Source: Runella slithyformis DSM 19594
GTDB lineage: Bacteria > Bacteroidota > Bacteroidia > Cytophagales > Spirosomataceae
Direction of reading: 5' to 3'
Assembly (NCBI RefSeq): GCF_000218895.1
Contig: NC_015703.1
Location: 3,423,001-3,487,000 of the forward strand
DNA: 64,000 bases
Position 1 is the stretch's first letter. Each line of letters opens with the position of its first letter. Shown here one piece after another: positions 17,523-26,992 of the stretch. Position numbers and translations under genes: made by a program. The notes below the pieces were generated by a model. That model was not told the DNA's origin and ran no database searches. It was given only the letters and a program-made list of their open reading frames with translations.

Positions 17523-19340
17523 ATGAGTAAAGCTCAATTAACTGATTTTGACTGGGACAGAGCCGACAACAGAGGCTTTGGCAGCGGTTATACCGCTTCT
17601 GAAAAAGCCCAGTTGGAGCAACTTATCAACGGTACAATCTCTCCCGTTGCCGAAAAAGAGGTAGTAAAAGGAATCGTGGTCGGTATGAATGACCGCGAAG
17701 TGATTTTGAACATCGGTTCGAAATCAGACGGTATCGTACCGCGTTCAGAATTCCGTGATCTAACGGACCTGAAAATCGGCGACGAAATTGAAGTCTACAT
17801 TGAAAATCAGGAAGACCCTAACGGACAGCTGGTACTTTCTCGCAAAAAAGCGAGAGTTATTACTGCTTGGGATAATATTCAAAAATCATTTGATCATGAT
17901 CTGGTGATCGACGGTTTTGTAAAACGTCGTACCAAAGGTGGTCTTATTGTTGATATTTACAGCATCGAAGCGTTCTTGCCGGGTTCACAAATTGACGTTA
18001 AGCCAATTCGTGACTTTGATATTTTCGTGGGCAAGAAAATGGAAGTGAAAGTGGTGAAAATCAATCACGCTAACAATAACGTGGTTGTATCACACAAAGT
18101 ATTGATCGAAAAAGACCTCGAAGCTCAGCGTCAACAAATTCTTACCAATTTGGAGCGCGGCCAGGTACTAGAAGGTGTGATCAAAAACATGACCAAATTC
18201 GGGGTATTTATCGACCTTGGAGGCGTAGATGGTTTGTTGCACATCACAGACATTTCGTGGGGACGTATCAACGATCCTTCCGATCTGTTGCACCTTGATC
18301 AGAAAATCAACGTCGTAGTTCTCGACTTCGACGAAGATAAGAAACGTATTTCATTGGGAATGAAGCAATTGCAGGCTCATCCTTGGGAAGCACTTTCTCA
18401 GGAAATTGAAATCGGTTCAAGAGTAAAAGGTAAAGTTGTAAACGTAGCGGATTACGGCGCATTCCTTGAAATCATGCCGGGTGTTGAAGGGTTGATTCAC
18501 GTTTCTGAAATGTCATGGTCTCAGCACCTGCGCAATCCGCAGGACTTCCTGAAGATTGGTGATGAAGTGGAAGCCGTGGTCTTAACACTTGACCGCAATG
18601 AGCGCAAAATGTCGCTTGGCCTGAAACAACTTACCGCAGATCCTTGGACTCGTCAGGAAATCATTGATAAATATGCCGTAGGTACAGTACACAAAGGTGT
18701 TGTTCGTAACCTGACCAATTTCGGTCTGTTCCTTGAACTCGAAGAAGGAATTGACGGTTTGGTTCACGTATCTGACCTTTCATGGACCAAGAAAATCAAA
18801 CATCCAAGTGACTTTATCAAAGTAGGTGAAGAACTGGAAGTGATGGTTCTTGAATTGGATGCTGACAACCGCCGTTTATCGTTGAGTCATAAGCATCTTG
18901 AAGAAAACCCATGGGATACTTTTGAGAGCGTATTTGCAGTAGGTTCAGTGCACAAATGTACTGTTGTTGCTAAAGGTGATAAAGTAGCAACCCTTGAATT
19001 GCCTTACGGTATTGAAGGTGTATGTATCCTGAAAAATTTGGCGAAGGAAGACGGAACAGTAGGTGAAATCGGAGAATCTCTTGATTTCAAAGTTGCTGAA
19101 TTCCTGAAAGATGAAAAGCGCATCGTGCTTTCACATACGAAGACTTGGCAGGAAAAAGAAGAGCCTAAGGTAGAAGAAAAACCAAAAGCTCCGAAAGCAG
19201 AAAAACCTAAAGAAGCTGAAAAAGCAACCTTGGGTGATTTGGAAGCTCTTTCCGCCTTGAAAGAACAAATGGAAGAAGGAGAGAAAAAGAAGAAAGCTGC
19301 CGCTACCAAGAAAGTAACAAAAGAAACATCAGCTGAGTAA
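17523..19340 (+). CDS. rpsA: 30S ribosomal protein S1
   Basis: A 605-residue protein with six S1 RNA-binding repeats at roughly residues 45-108, 126-192, 212-281, 297-368, 386-456 and 472-538, joined by the usual KQL..PW linkers. A charged Lys/Glu/Pro/Ala-rich tail of about 65 residues follows. S1 helps the ribosome recruit and unfold mRNA, which matters in Bacteroidota where Shine-Dalgarno sites are weak. Its own promoter and structured leader precede it. Confidence 0.96.
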   Translation: MSKAQLTDFDWDRADNRGFGSGYTASEKAQLEQLINGTISPVAEKEVVKGIVVGMNDREVILNIGSKSDGIVPRSEFRDLTDLKIGDEIEVYIENQEDPNGQLVLSRKKARVITAWDNIQKSFDHDLVIDGFVKRRTKGGLIVDIYSIEAFLPGSQIDVKPIRDFDIFVGKKMEVKVVKINHANNNVVVSHKVLIEKDLEAQRQQILTNLERGQVLEGVIKNMTKFGVFIDLGGVDGLLHITDISWGRINDPSDLLHLDQKINVVVLDFDEDKKRISLGMKQLQAHPWEALSQEIEIGSRVKGKVVNVADYGAFLEIMPGVEGLIHVSEMSWSQHLRNPQDFLKIGDEVEAVVLTLDRNERKMSLGLKQLTADPWTRQEIIDKYAVGTVHKGVVRNLTNFGLFLELEEGIDGLVHVSDLSWTKKIKHPSDFIKVGEELEVMVLELDADNRRLSLSHKHLEENPWDTFESVFAVGSVHKCTVVAKGDKVATLELPYGIEGVCILKNLAKEDGTVGEIGESLDFKVAEFLKDEKRIVLSHTKTWQEKEEPKVEEKPKAPKAEKPKEAEKATLGDLEALSALKEQMEEGEKKKKAAATKKVTKETSAE

Positions 19341-19433
19341 TTTTCAATCCTTGATTTGCTAAATTGTTAGTTTGTTATGATATTTACATCGTAAAAAGTC
19401 ATGATAAACTAACAATTTAAAAAAACAACAAAA

Positions 19434-19504
19434 GGTCCTGTGGCCGAGTGGCTAGGCAGAGCTCTGCAAAAGCTCGTACAGCGGTTCGAATCCGCTCGGG
19501 ACCT
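19434..19504 (+). tRNA. tRNA-Cys (anticodon GCA)
   Basis: A 71-base cloverleaf: acceptor GGTCCTG pairs with CGGGACC, the anticodon stem GAGCT/AGCTC encloses the loop CTGCAAA giving anticodon GCA, and the T-arm contains GGTTCGAATCC. The discriminator is T and CCA is not encoded. It lies about 90 bases after rpsA on the same strand. Confidence 0.95.
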
Positions 19505-19528
19505 CTTAAGTAAATAGTGTTTTCTAAG

Positions 19529-19578
19529 AAAAGTACCATTTAGCCATGAAAATTTAGAACGGGCTAATTGGTACTTTT
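19529..19578 (+). terminator. Hairpin terminator after tRNA-Cys
   Basis: A 17-bp stem with one mismatch (AAAAGTACCATTTAGCC at 19529-19545 with 19562-19578), a 16-base loop and a following T-rich tract. It ends the tRNA, and possibly rpsA, transcript. Confidence 0.75.
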
Positions 19579-19700
19579 TGTTTTTAATTTGCTTGATTTT
19601 CAATTAGAATAACCTATATCCCTATACTTTAAGGTTATTTTCTGATTTAATTAGAAAGAATCTAAATAATAGAATTATTGCAAATTAAGAATAGAAATGC

Positions 19701-19732
19701 TTTGGCACGTATAAATTCGTGCATTACTTTTG
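19701..19732 (+). promoter_or_regulatory. Promoter of the ACIII-oxidase operon
   Basis: TTTG (19701-19704), 20 bases, then TACTTTTG (19725-19732) is an exact match to the Bacteroidota housekeeping promoter. It predicts transcription from about 19739, so an in-frame start at 19719 would be upstream of the transcript and the ATG at 19773 is the likely actA start. Confidence 0.82.
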
Positions 19733-19772
19733 TACGGTAAAGAAGTATCATGTTTTGTTAATTCATACACAA

Positions 19773-20999
19773 ATGAGAAGTAGTTTATTTTTCAAAAAAA
19801 TGCGAGGTGTTGTTCAGGCCTTACTGATTGGGTTGTTAGCAACCCTCAGTCAGCAGGCAGCAGCACAGGACGGCGATGCAGCAAACGGTGAAACGCTGTT
19901 CAATAATAATTGTAAGGCCTGTCACTCTCCTAAAGATGAAGTCGTAGTGGGTCCGGGTTTGAAAGATATTCAGAAGCGCCGCGACTTAGCATGGCTTGTC
20001 AAGTGGGTAAAAAACCCCAATGGAGTCATTCAATCAGGCGATGAATACGCTGTAGCTTTATACAATAAGTTTGGGAAAGCACAAATGACGGCTTTTCCGG
20101 CTTATGGTGAAAAAGAGGTAAAAGACATTTTGGCCTATGTTGAAAAAGCAAATACTGTTGCTGCTCCCGTACCTGCTGCCGGCGGTGCTGCAACTGCTGC
20201 TGCCTCAGGTGATTCGGCCCCTTCAGATTTGTTTACTTACATCTTAGTAGCTTTATTGATTGTGATGTTGTTGGTACTTGGTGTACTGATGGCAATCGTT
20301 TCGATTCTGTCAAAAGCGGTAAGCGGTGAAGCTACTGCGTCAGAAGGAGTTTCTTTCTCCGACAGACTTCGCGACGGGTTGGTTGGGTTAAGTAAAAACT
20401 CGGCTGTTCGCAGTGCTACAGTATGGTTTTTTATTCTGATGGTAACCAAAGCCACTATTGATGGAATGTACGGAATTGGTATCCAACAGGGGTATGCTCC
20501 AAAGCAACCGATTGCGTTCTCGCACAAGTTACATGCCGGACAGTATAAAATTGACTGTAACTATTGCCATACGGGTGTTAACCGCGGTAAGTCAGCGACG
20601 ATTCCTTCAGCTAACATTTGTATGAACTGCCACGGAGTGATCAAAAAAGAATCCCCTGAAATTCAAAAAATCTACACGGCAATTGAAAAAAATCAGCCAA
20701 TTGAGTGGGTTCGCATTCACAACCTTCCCGATTTGGCCTATTTTAACCACGCACAACACGTAAATGTTGGAGGTGTTCAATGTCAGCAGTGTCATGGCGA
20801 AATTCAAACCATGGAAGTAGTGGAACAGCGTTCTTCATTAACAATGGGCTGGTGTATTGACTGTCACCGTAAGACGGAAGTAAATACAAAAGGCAACGCT
20901 TACTACGATAAATTGGTGGAATTGCACAAATCAAAAAGCAAAGAGCCATTGAAAGTTGCCGATATAGGCGGTTTGGAATGCTCAAAATGTCACTATTAA
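19773..20999 (+). CDS. actA: Alternative complex III subunit A, multihaem cytochrome c
   Basis: The 408-residue protein from the ATG at 19773 has a signal peptide ending near AAAQ at residue 32. Six haem c sites are visible: CKACH at 47 in a class-I cytochrome domain, then CNYCH 262, CMNCH 283, CQQCH 337, CIDCH 361 and CSKCH 403 in the pentahaem module. Two membrane helices (about residues 152-180 and 210-230) separate the two parts. It takes electrons from the ActB side of the quinol-oxidising complex and hands them towards the oxidase. It is the first gene of the long respiratory unit. Confidence 0.93.
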   Translation: MRSSLFFKKMRGVVQALLIGLLATLSQQAAAQDGDAANGETLFNNNCKACHSPKDEVVVGPGLKDIQKRRDLAWLVKWVKNPNGVIQSGDEYAVALYNKFGKAQMTAFPAYGEKEVKDILAYVEKANTVAAPVPAAGGAATAAASGDSAPSDLFTYILVALLIVMLLVLGVLMAIVSILSKAVSGEATASEGVSFSDRLRDGLVGLSKNSAVRSATVWFFILMVTKATIDGMYGIGIQQGYAPKQPIAFSHKLHAGQYKIDCNYCHTGVNRGKSATIPSANICMNCHGVIKKESPEIQKIYTAIEKNQPIEWVRIHNLPDLAYFNHAQHVNVGGVQCQQCHGEIQTMEVVEQRSSLTMGWCIDCHRKTEVNTKGNAYYDKLVELHKSKSKEPLKVADIGGLECSKCHY

Positions 21000-21024
21000 T
21001 CACGTTTCTTATTCATTAATATAT

Positions 21025-24000
21025 ATGGAAAACCAAACGAAGAGGTATTGGAAAGGTTTAGAAGAGCTTCGGAACGATGAGACTTTTGTAAAGAATGCCC
21101 ATAACGAATTTGGTAGCTTTGAAGCAGGCGATTCTACCCAGTACAAAAGCATCGTTGACGGAATAGGTTCTGACCGTCGTGATTTCTTAAAAGTATTGGG
21201 TTTTGGCCTTGCAGCAGTTTCGTTAGCGGCCTGTGATGCTCCCGTCAAAAAGTCTATTCCTTACCTTAATAAACCAATAGATACTTTCCCTTCAATCGCC
21301 GATTGGTACGCTTCAACGTACGCTGAAGGCGGAGATTACGCAAGTATTTTAGTAAAAACGCGCGAAGGTCGCCCCATCAAAATCGAAGGGAACAAGCAGT
21401 CGAGCGTAAGTAAAGGAGGCGTAAGTGCTCGTGCACACGCTTCTTTGTTGGCATTATACGATGCCGAAAAATTAAAAGGCCCTAAAAAGGGAGAAGCAGA
21501 TGCCGATTGGGATACAGTTGATAAAGAAATCTCCGCTCAATTAGCATCAGTTGCTGCCAAAAGCGGACAGATTCGTATTGTATCTTCCACAATCCTGAGC
21601 CCTTCGACCAAGGCGGTTATTGCTGATTTTACGGCAAAATACCCTACTACTCAACACATCATGTACGATGCTAATTCAGTAGCAGGTCTGGTAAAAGCCA
21701 ATGGCGATTCATTTGGCAAAGCAGTTGTTCCTTCTTATGATTTCAGTAAAGCGAAAGTAATTGTTGGCTTAAGCTGTGATTTTCTGGGAAGTTGGATTGC
21801 TCCCGAAGAATATTCTGTACAATATGTGGCAGGTCGTAAATTAAACAGTGCAAAAGGTGGCAAAAAAGATATGTCACGTCACTATCAGTTTGAAACTACG
21901 ATGTCACTTACCGGTGCAAATGCTGATTACCGCGCTGCGGTAAAACCTTCACAGGAAGGCTTGGTTGCATTGGCACTATACAATAAATTAAGCGGAAAAG
22001 GCGGAATTTCTTTAGGTGCCGAGGTAGATAAAGTGCTTGATAAAGCCGTTGCGGATCTTAAAGCGGCTCAGGGGGCAGCGTTAGTTGTTTCCGGATCAAA
22101 TGACCCTAATGTACAGGTTGTGGTAAATGCGATTAACAACGCATTAGGTGCTTATGGGACAAGCATCAATTTAGATACACCTGTTTATTATCGCCAGGGG
22201 AATGATGTAGCCATGAACGGCTTCATTGATAATGTGAAGACAGGATCAATAGGAGCCGTTATTTTATATGGCTGCAATCCTGTTTACGATCATCCTCGCG
22301 GTGCTGAATTGAAAGAAGCTCTTCCAAAAATTGGCTTATCGGTTTCTTTTGCCGACCGTTCCGACGAAACCTCGTCTTTGTGTAAGTACATTACTCCTGC
22401 GCCTCATTACTTAGAGTCTTGGGGGGATGCTGAGCCCAAAGCAGGATTTTACAGTTTACAACAACCTGCTATTTCGCTTATTTATAAGACACGTCAGGCG
22501 CAGTCAAGTTTGTTGAAGTGGGCAGGAATCAATGCTGATTTCTATGCTTACCTTCGTAATTATTGGAAAACCAATATTCTTGGCGGAGAGAACTTTGAAG
22601 GTGCGTGGAGCAAAGCTCTTCATGATGGCGTTGTTGAGAAAGGAAACCCAGGTACAGGTTCAGCCGTAGGTACTGTTGCAGGAATAGATTCGGCAATCAG
22701 TGCAGTTACAGCTTCTTATAAAGCAAACAGCAACGGAATAGAAGTCGTCCTATACGAAAAAGTGGGCATGGGAACGGGGGCTTTGTCAAACAATCCATGG
22801 TTGCAGGAATTCCCTGAGCCGGTTACCAAAGCATGCTGGGACAACTATGCATGTATATCACAAAAGACAGCAAAAGAACTTGGTCTTTCACAAGACGATG
22901 TTGTTAAAATAGAAGTAAAAGGTAAATCAGTGGAATTGCCGGTATTGATTCAACCGGGTCAAGCCAATGGAACCGTTTCGATTGCGATTGGATATGGTCG
23001 AGATAAAGCAGGGAAATCAGGAAATGGCGTTGGGGTAAATGTTTATCCTTTCGTTCAATACAAAGCCGGCTTTACCAACTTCACCGTTGGAGAAGCAACG
23101 CTTACAAAAACGGGAGATACCCATAAGATCGCACAAACGCAAACGCACGAAACGGTTATGGGACGCCGGGCTGTCATGCAGGAAGCGCGTTTGGCAGAAT
23201 ACCAAAAAGATACAAAAGCAGGTCGTTATTTCCCTCACGTATCTACTTCAGAGGGTATAAAGTCACCGACAGAGATTACCCTTTGGAACGGTTATCAAAA
23301 ACCTAACCATTCATGGGGTATGGCCATAGACCTAAACTCATGTACCGGTTGCGGGGCCTGTGTGATTAGCTGTCAGGCTGAAAACAACGTTGCAGTGGTT
23401 GGGCGTCAGGAAGTGATCAATCGCCGTGAAATGCACTGGATTCGTATTGACCGTTATTATTCGTCAGATGCAGATGTGATGGATAAGAGTTTGAGCGGAT
23501 CTAAAGCATTGGAAATCGCTTCGGACAATCCGGAAGTGGTGTTCCAGCCATTGATGTGTCAACATTGCGGAAATGCCCCCTGCGAAACAGTTTGTCCCGT
23601 TTTGGCCACTACGCACAGTACGGAAGGGTTAAACCAAATGGCTTACAACCGTTGTGTAGGTACCCGTTACTGCGCAAACAACTGTCCTTATAAAGTACGT
23701 CGTTTCAATTGGTTCAAGTATTTTGATAACGAAAACTTCGATTTCCATTACAACAATGACCTTGGCAAAATGGTCATTAACCCTGACGTAACGGTTCGTT
23801 CACGCGGAGTGATTGAGAAATGCTCCATGTGTGTACAGCGTATTCAGGAAGGGAAACTGAACGCCAAAAAAGAGCGCCGTCGTCCGGTGGATGGAGAGAT
23901 TGTTACGGCATGTGCTCAATCCTGCCCAACGGAAGCGATCGTATTTGGAGATATGAACGACCCTCAAAGCAAACTTTCACAATTATTGGCTCAGGAAAAA

Positions 24001-24138
24001 GAAGGGCGTGCGTTCCAAATGTTGGAAGAAATCAACGTTAAGCCACAGATTTCTTATTTGACCAAAATCCGCAATAAGGATGTAGATGCTTCTAAAGCCG
24101 CTGCTACAGAAGCACATGCAGAACATGGAGGACACTAA
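21025..24138 (+). CDS. actB: Alternative complex III subunit B, molybdopterin-like/iron-sulfur protein
   Basis: A 1037-residue fusion. The Tat motif DRRDFLK at residues 50-56 is followed by a lipobox with Cys70 (SLAAC), so the protein is exported folded and probably lipidated. Residues 80-740 resemble a molybdopterin oxidoreductase that in ACIII lacks cofactor. From residue 773 come four cysteine groups of iron-sulfur type: CTGCGACVISC, CQHCGNAPCETVC, CVGTRYCANNC and the CSMC...C group. It relays electrons from quinol sites in ActC to the ActA haems. It lies 25 bases after actA. Confidence 0.95.
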   Translation: MENQTKRYWKGLEELRNDETFVKNAHNEFGSFEAGDSTQYKSIVDGIGSDRRDFLKVLGFGLAAVSLAACDAPVKKSIPYLNKPIDTFPSIADWYASTYAEGGDYASILVKTREGRPIKIEGNKQSSVSKGGVSARAHASLLALYDAEKLKGPKKGEADADWDTVDKEISAQLASVAAKSGQIRIVSSTILSPSTKAVIADFTAKYPTTQHIMYDANSVAGLVKANGDSFGKAVVPSYDFSKAKVIVGLSCDFLGSWIAPEEYSVQYVAGRKLNSAKGGKKDMSRHYQFETTMSLTGANADYRAAVKPSQEGLVALALYNKLSGKGGISLGAEVDKVLDKAVADLKAAQGAALVVSGSNDPNVQVVVNAINNALGAYGTSINLDTPVYYRQGNDVAMNGFIDNVKTGSIGAVILYGCNPVYDHPRGAELKEALPKIGLSVSFADRSDETSSLCKYITPAPHYLESWGDAEPKAGFYSLQQPAISLIYKTRQAQSSLLKWAGINADFYAYLRNYWKTNILGGENFEGAWSKALHDGVVEKGNPGTGSAVGTVAGIDSAISAVTASYKANSNGIEVVLYEKVGMGTGALSNNPWLQEFPEPVTKACWDNYACISQKTAKELGLSQDDVVKIEVKGKSVELPVLIQPGQANGTVSIAIGYGRDKAGKSGNGVGVNVYPFVQYKAGFTNFTVGEATLTKTGDTHKIAQTQTHETVMGRRAVMQEARLAEYQKDTKAGRYFPHVSTSEGIKSPTEITLWNGYQKPNHSWGMAIDLNSCTGCGACVISCQAENNVAVVGRQEVINRREMHWIRIDRYYSSDADVMDKSLSGSKALEIASDNPEVVFQPLMCQHCGNAPCETVCPVLATTHSTEGLNQMAYNRCVGTRYCANNCPYKVRRFNWFKYFDNENFDFHYNNDLGKMVINPDVTVRSRGVIEKCSMCVQRIQEGKLNAKKERRRPVDGEIVTACAQSCPTEAIVFGDMNDPQSKLSQLLAQEKEGRAFQMLEEINVKPQISYLTKIRNKDVDASKAAATEAHAEHGGH

Positions 24139-24151
24139 ATCTGCGGGAATG

Positions 24152-24187
24152 GTTAATTGTTTTGCATTTCATTTCAAAACAATTAAC
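24152..24187 (+). other. Intercistronic hairpin between actB and actC
   Basis: A 13-bp perfect stem (GTTAATTGTTTTG / CAAAACAATTAAC) with a 10-base loop lies in the 97-bp gap. There is no T-run after it, so an mRNA-processing or stability role fits better than termination. Shorter copies of ACAATTAAC follow at about 24212-24225. Confidence 0.6.
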
Positions 24188-24235
24188 TGACACAAAACGA
24201 TTATTAGAAACAATTAACAATTAACTTTCAAAAAT

Positions 24236-25663
24236 ATGCACGTTACTTCACCCGTAAGAACCCCTCTTGTAACCGGCGGTAAGACATACGCCGATGTGAC
24301 AGAGGATATCTGCAAGCAGGTGGAAGGCAAGCCAACCAAAGAGTGGAAAGTCGCTTTTGTAATTTCATTGGCGGTTTTAGCATACGGTACAGTTTGCTTA
24401 TTCTGGACCTGGTGGGAAGGTTTGGGCGTTTGGGGCCTAAACAAAACGGTCGGCTGGGCGTGGGACATCACCAACTTCGTATGGTGGGTTGGAATTGGAC
24501 ACGCCGGTACGTTGATTTCCGCCATTTTGTTGTTATTTCGTCAGAAATGGAGAACATCAATCAACCGTGCAGCGGAAGCAATGACCATTTTTGCCGTACT
24601 TTGTGCTGCTTCCTTCATTTTAATGCACATGGGGCGTCCCTGGTTAGCCTATTGGGCGTTGCCACTTCCCAATACATTCGGATCTTTATGGGTTAATTTT
24701 AACTCGCCGCTTGTTTGGGATGTATTCGCGATCTCTACTTATTTCTCAGTATCGTGTTTGTTTTGGTATGTCGGCTTGGTGCCTGATTTGGCAACCATCC
24801 GTGACCGTGCCCAAAATAAGGTTTCTAAGTATATCTATGGCGTATTGGCGATGGGCTGGAACGGTTCCGCTCGCGCATGGTCACGTTATGAATACATTAG
24901 CTTAATTTTGGCGGGTTTATCAACCCCACTCGTACTTTCAGTGCACACCATTGTATCCATGGACTTTGCCACTTCGGTTATTCCCGGCTGGCACACAACA
25001 ATCTTCCCTCCTTACTTCGTAGCGGGTGCAATCTTCTCAGGATTTGCTATGGTGCAAAACCTGATGCTCGTAACGCGTGTCGTTTACAAGTTGGAAGATT
25101 ACATTACATTCGAGCACATTGAATCAATGAACAAAGTCATTACCCTGACCGGTTCCATTGTAGGGGTTGCTTATTTGACTGAATTCTTTATCGCTTGGTA
25201 TTCAGGAGTTGAATATGAAAGTTATGCTTTCTATAACCGTATGGCAGGCCCCTACTGGTGGGCTTACTGGGCTATGATGACATGTAACGTAATCTCACCG
25301 CAGCTGTTTTGGAGCCGTAAAATCCGTCGCAGTGTTACCTGGACATTTTTTATCTCCGTTATTGTAAATATTGGTATGTGGTTTGAGCGTTTCGTAATTA
25401 TTGTTACCTCACTGCACCGCGATTACGTTCCTTCCAGCTGGGCAATGTTTTCACCAACAATGTTTGATATTGGTGATTATATCTTCTCTTTTGGCTTTTT
25501 CTTTACGTGTTTCTTACTGTTCTCTAAATACTTGCCGGTTATCAACATGGCTGAAGTAAAAGGAGTGATCAAGTCGGCCTCGGAAAAATTGCCAATTAAA
25601 GTTTCGGGAGTATCGAAAGCGGATCGTTTAGCTTCACCTGCTTATAAAAAAGACGCTGAGTAA
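24236..25663 (+). CDS. actC: Alternative complex III subunit C, NrfD-like quinol-binding membrane protein
   Basis: A 475-residue integral membrane protein of the NrfD/polysulfide reductase family with about ten helices. Conserved stretches include [35 protein letters not shown] and the [15 protein letters not shown] segment. In ACIII this subunit holds the quinol site and a likely proton path. Charged residues lie at the expected helix positions. It has a similar fold to ActF, which also belongs to the complex. Confidence 0.94.
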   Translation: MHVTSPVRTPLVTGGKTYADVTEDICKQVEGKPTKEWKVAFVISLAVLAYGTVCLFWTWWEGLGVWGLNKTVGWAWDITNFVWWVGIGHAGTLISAILLLFRQKWRTSINRAAEAMTIFAVLCAASFILMHMGRPWLAYWALPLPNTFGSLWVNFNSPLVWDVFAISTYFSVSCLFWYVGLVPDLATIRDRAQNKVSKYIYGVLAMGWNGSARAWSRYEYISLILAGLSTPLVLSVHTIVSMDFATSVIPGWHTTIFPPYFVAGAIFSGFAMVQNLMLVTRVVYKLEDYITFEHIESMNKVITLTGSIVGVAYLTEFFIAWYSGVEYESYAFYNRMAGPYWWAYWAMMTCNVISPQLFWSRKIRRSVTWTFFISVIVNIGMWFERFVIIVTSLHRDYVPSSWAMFSPTMFDIGDYIFSFGFFFTCFLLFSKYLPVINMAEVKGVIKSASEKLPIKVSGVSKADRLASPAYKKDAE

Positions 25664-25737
25664 TAATGATTCAGGCTAGTCTCCTTTATAGAAGCAGTAG
25701 CCAACATCTAATATCCGGAATCTAACTGATAAAAATA

Positions 25738-26265
25738 ATGGCTGATATAAATAAGAAATTTCTAGTAGGGGTATACGATGACGATGATGTAGCCCTTGCC
25801 GCAGTAAAAAAAATCAAAAGTGCCGGCGTAAAAATCTATGAAGTGTATTCTCCTTTTGCAATACACGGAATGGATACCGCAATCGGTCACCCACGTACGC
25901 GAATCGGTATTGCGGCATTTTGTTTTGGCTGTACCGGATTCCTTTGCGCCTTGCTACTCACAACCTGGACGATGGGTATTGATTGGCCGATGGTCATCGG
26001 TGGAAAAGACCCTTTGTCTTATCCTAACTATGTGCCTGCAATGTTTGAGTTAACGGTATTGTTTACTGCGTTTGGAATGACATTTACTTTTTTCATTTCC
26101 AATGGACTCGGGCCAACCGTGAAACCGCTTTTGTTTGACCCGCGCTGTACTGACAACAAATTTGTAATGGCAATCGACTTGAGCAAAAATAAGCTGTCAG
26201 AGACCGAAATCGAAAGCCTTATTAAAGCTTCGGGAGCAGAAGAAGTGAGTGTTAAACAGTTGTAA
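25738..26265 (+). CDS. actD: Alternative complex III subunit D (DUF3341)
   Basis: A 175-residue protein with an N-terminal soluble ferredoxin-like part (FLVGVYDDDDVALAAVKKIKSAGVKI) and two membrane helices at about residues 55-80 and 100-125. This is the DUF3341 layout found in ActD. It is a structural subunit without cofactor. It precedes actE by 15 bases. Confidence 0.92.
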   Translation: MADINKKFLVGVYDDDDVALAAVKKIKSAGVKIYEVYSPFAIHGMDTAIGHPRTRIGIAAFCFGCTGFLCALLLTTWTMGIDWPMVIGGKDPLSYPNYVPAMFELTVLFTAFGMTFTFFISNGLGPTVKPLLFDPRCTDNKFVMAIDLSKNKLSETEIESLIKASGAEEVSVKQL

Positions 26266-26280
26266 TGTATTGATACACAA

Positions 26281-26871
26281 ATGAAAAGAATTCATACACT
26301 AATAATAGGCGCTTTTTTTGCCGCAGCAACAATGACCTCGTGTCAGCGTAGCCACGATGATACAGGCTGGGAATTTGCACCCAATATGTACAATTCGCTT
26401 GGGTATGAGCCTTATTCCCAAATCGAAAAAAATCCCATCAATGCTGACGGGAAAAACATGCGTGAGCCTGTGGTCGGAACCGTATCACGTCGTAATTACA
26501 AAACACAGTTTGACAGTTCAGGCGCTGATTTAATGATTTACCATCTTGGTAAAGATGATCTCGCTATTGCTGAGACCGCACTGAAAAATCCGGTTCCCAA
26601 TAATGAAGCGACATTGGCTGAAGGTAAAGCACTCTACGAGCGCTACTGTCAGCACTGTCATGGAGAAGCGGGTGATGGAAACGGTCCGGTAGCCGAAATG
26701 TATAAAGGAGTTCCTAATTACAAAGCGGATGCTTATCTGACAATGAGTGATGGTCATATTTTTCACGTGATTACGCACGGCAAAGGACGTATGTGGCCTC
26801 ACGGTTCACAAGTTACGCCTGAAGAGCGTTGGAAGATAGCGCACTATGTTCATAAATTACAAAAGGGATAA
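26281..26871 (+). CDS. actE: Alternative complex III subunit E, monohaem cytochrome c lipoprotein
   Basis: A 196-residue lipoprotein with lipobox TMTSC near residue 21 and one haem c site, CQHCHGEAGDGNG, in a class-I cytochrome domain. The distal Met is probably in GRMWPHG. It is the exit haem that passes electrons from ACIII to the oxidase or a soluble carrier. Confidence 0.93.
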   Translation: MKRIHTLIIGAFFAAATMTSCQRSHDDTGWEFAPNMYNSLGYEPYSQIEKNPINADGKNMREPVVGTVSRRNYKTQFDSSGADLMIYHLGKDDLAIAETALKNPVPNNEATLAEGKALYERYCQHCHGEAGDGNGPVAEMYKGVPNYKADAYLTMSDGHIFHVITHGKGRMWPHGSQVTPEERWKIAHYVHKLQKG

Positions 26872-26992
26872 TTCCCGGGTAAAAGGTTAGCTATTGATTC
26901 ATAAGTGAAGTATGAAACATCATATTTTCTGATTAAAAGATAGTTGACATTTAAAATAACAAATAAAACCGATAACGAATAACAATTTTATA

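Noticed and set aside
19719-19772. An upstream in-frame start for actA adding 18 residues.
   Set aside because: It overlaps the -7 box at 19725-19732, so it would lie upstream of the predicted transcript; the signal peptide begins at 19773.
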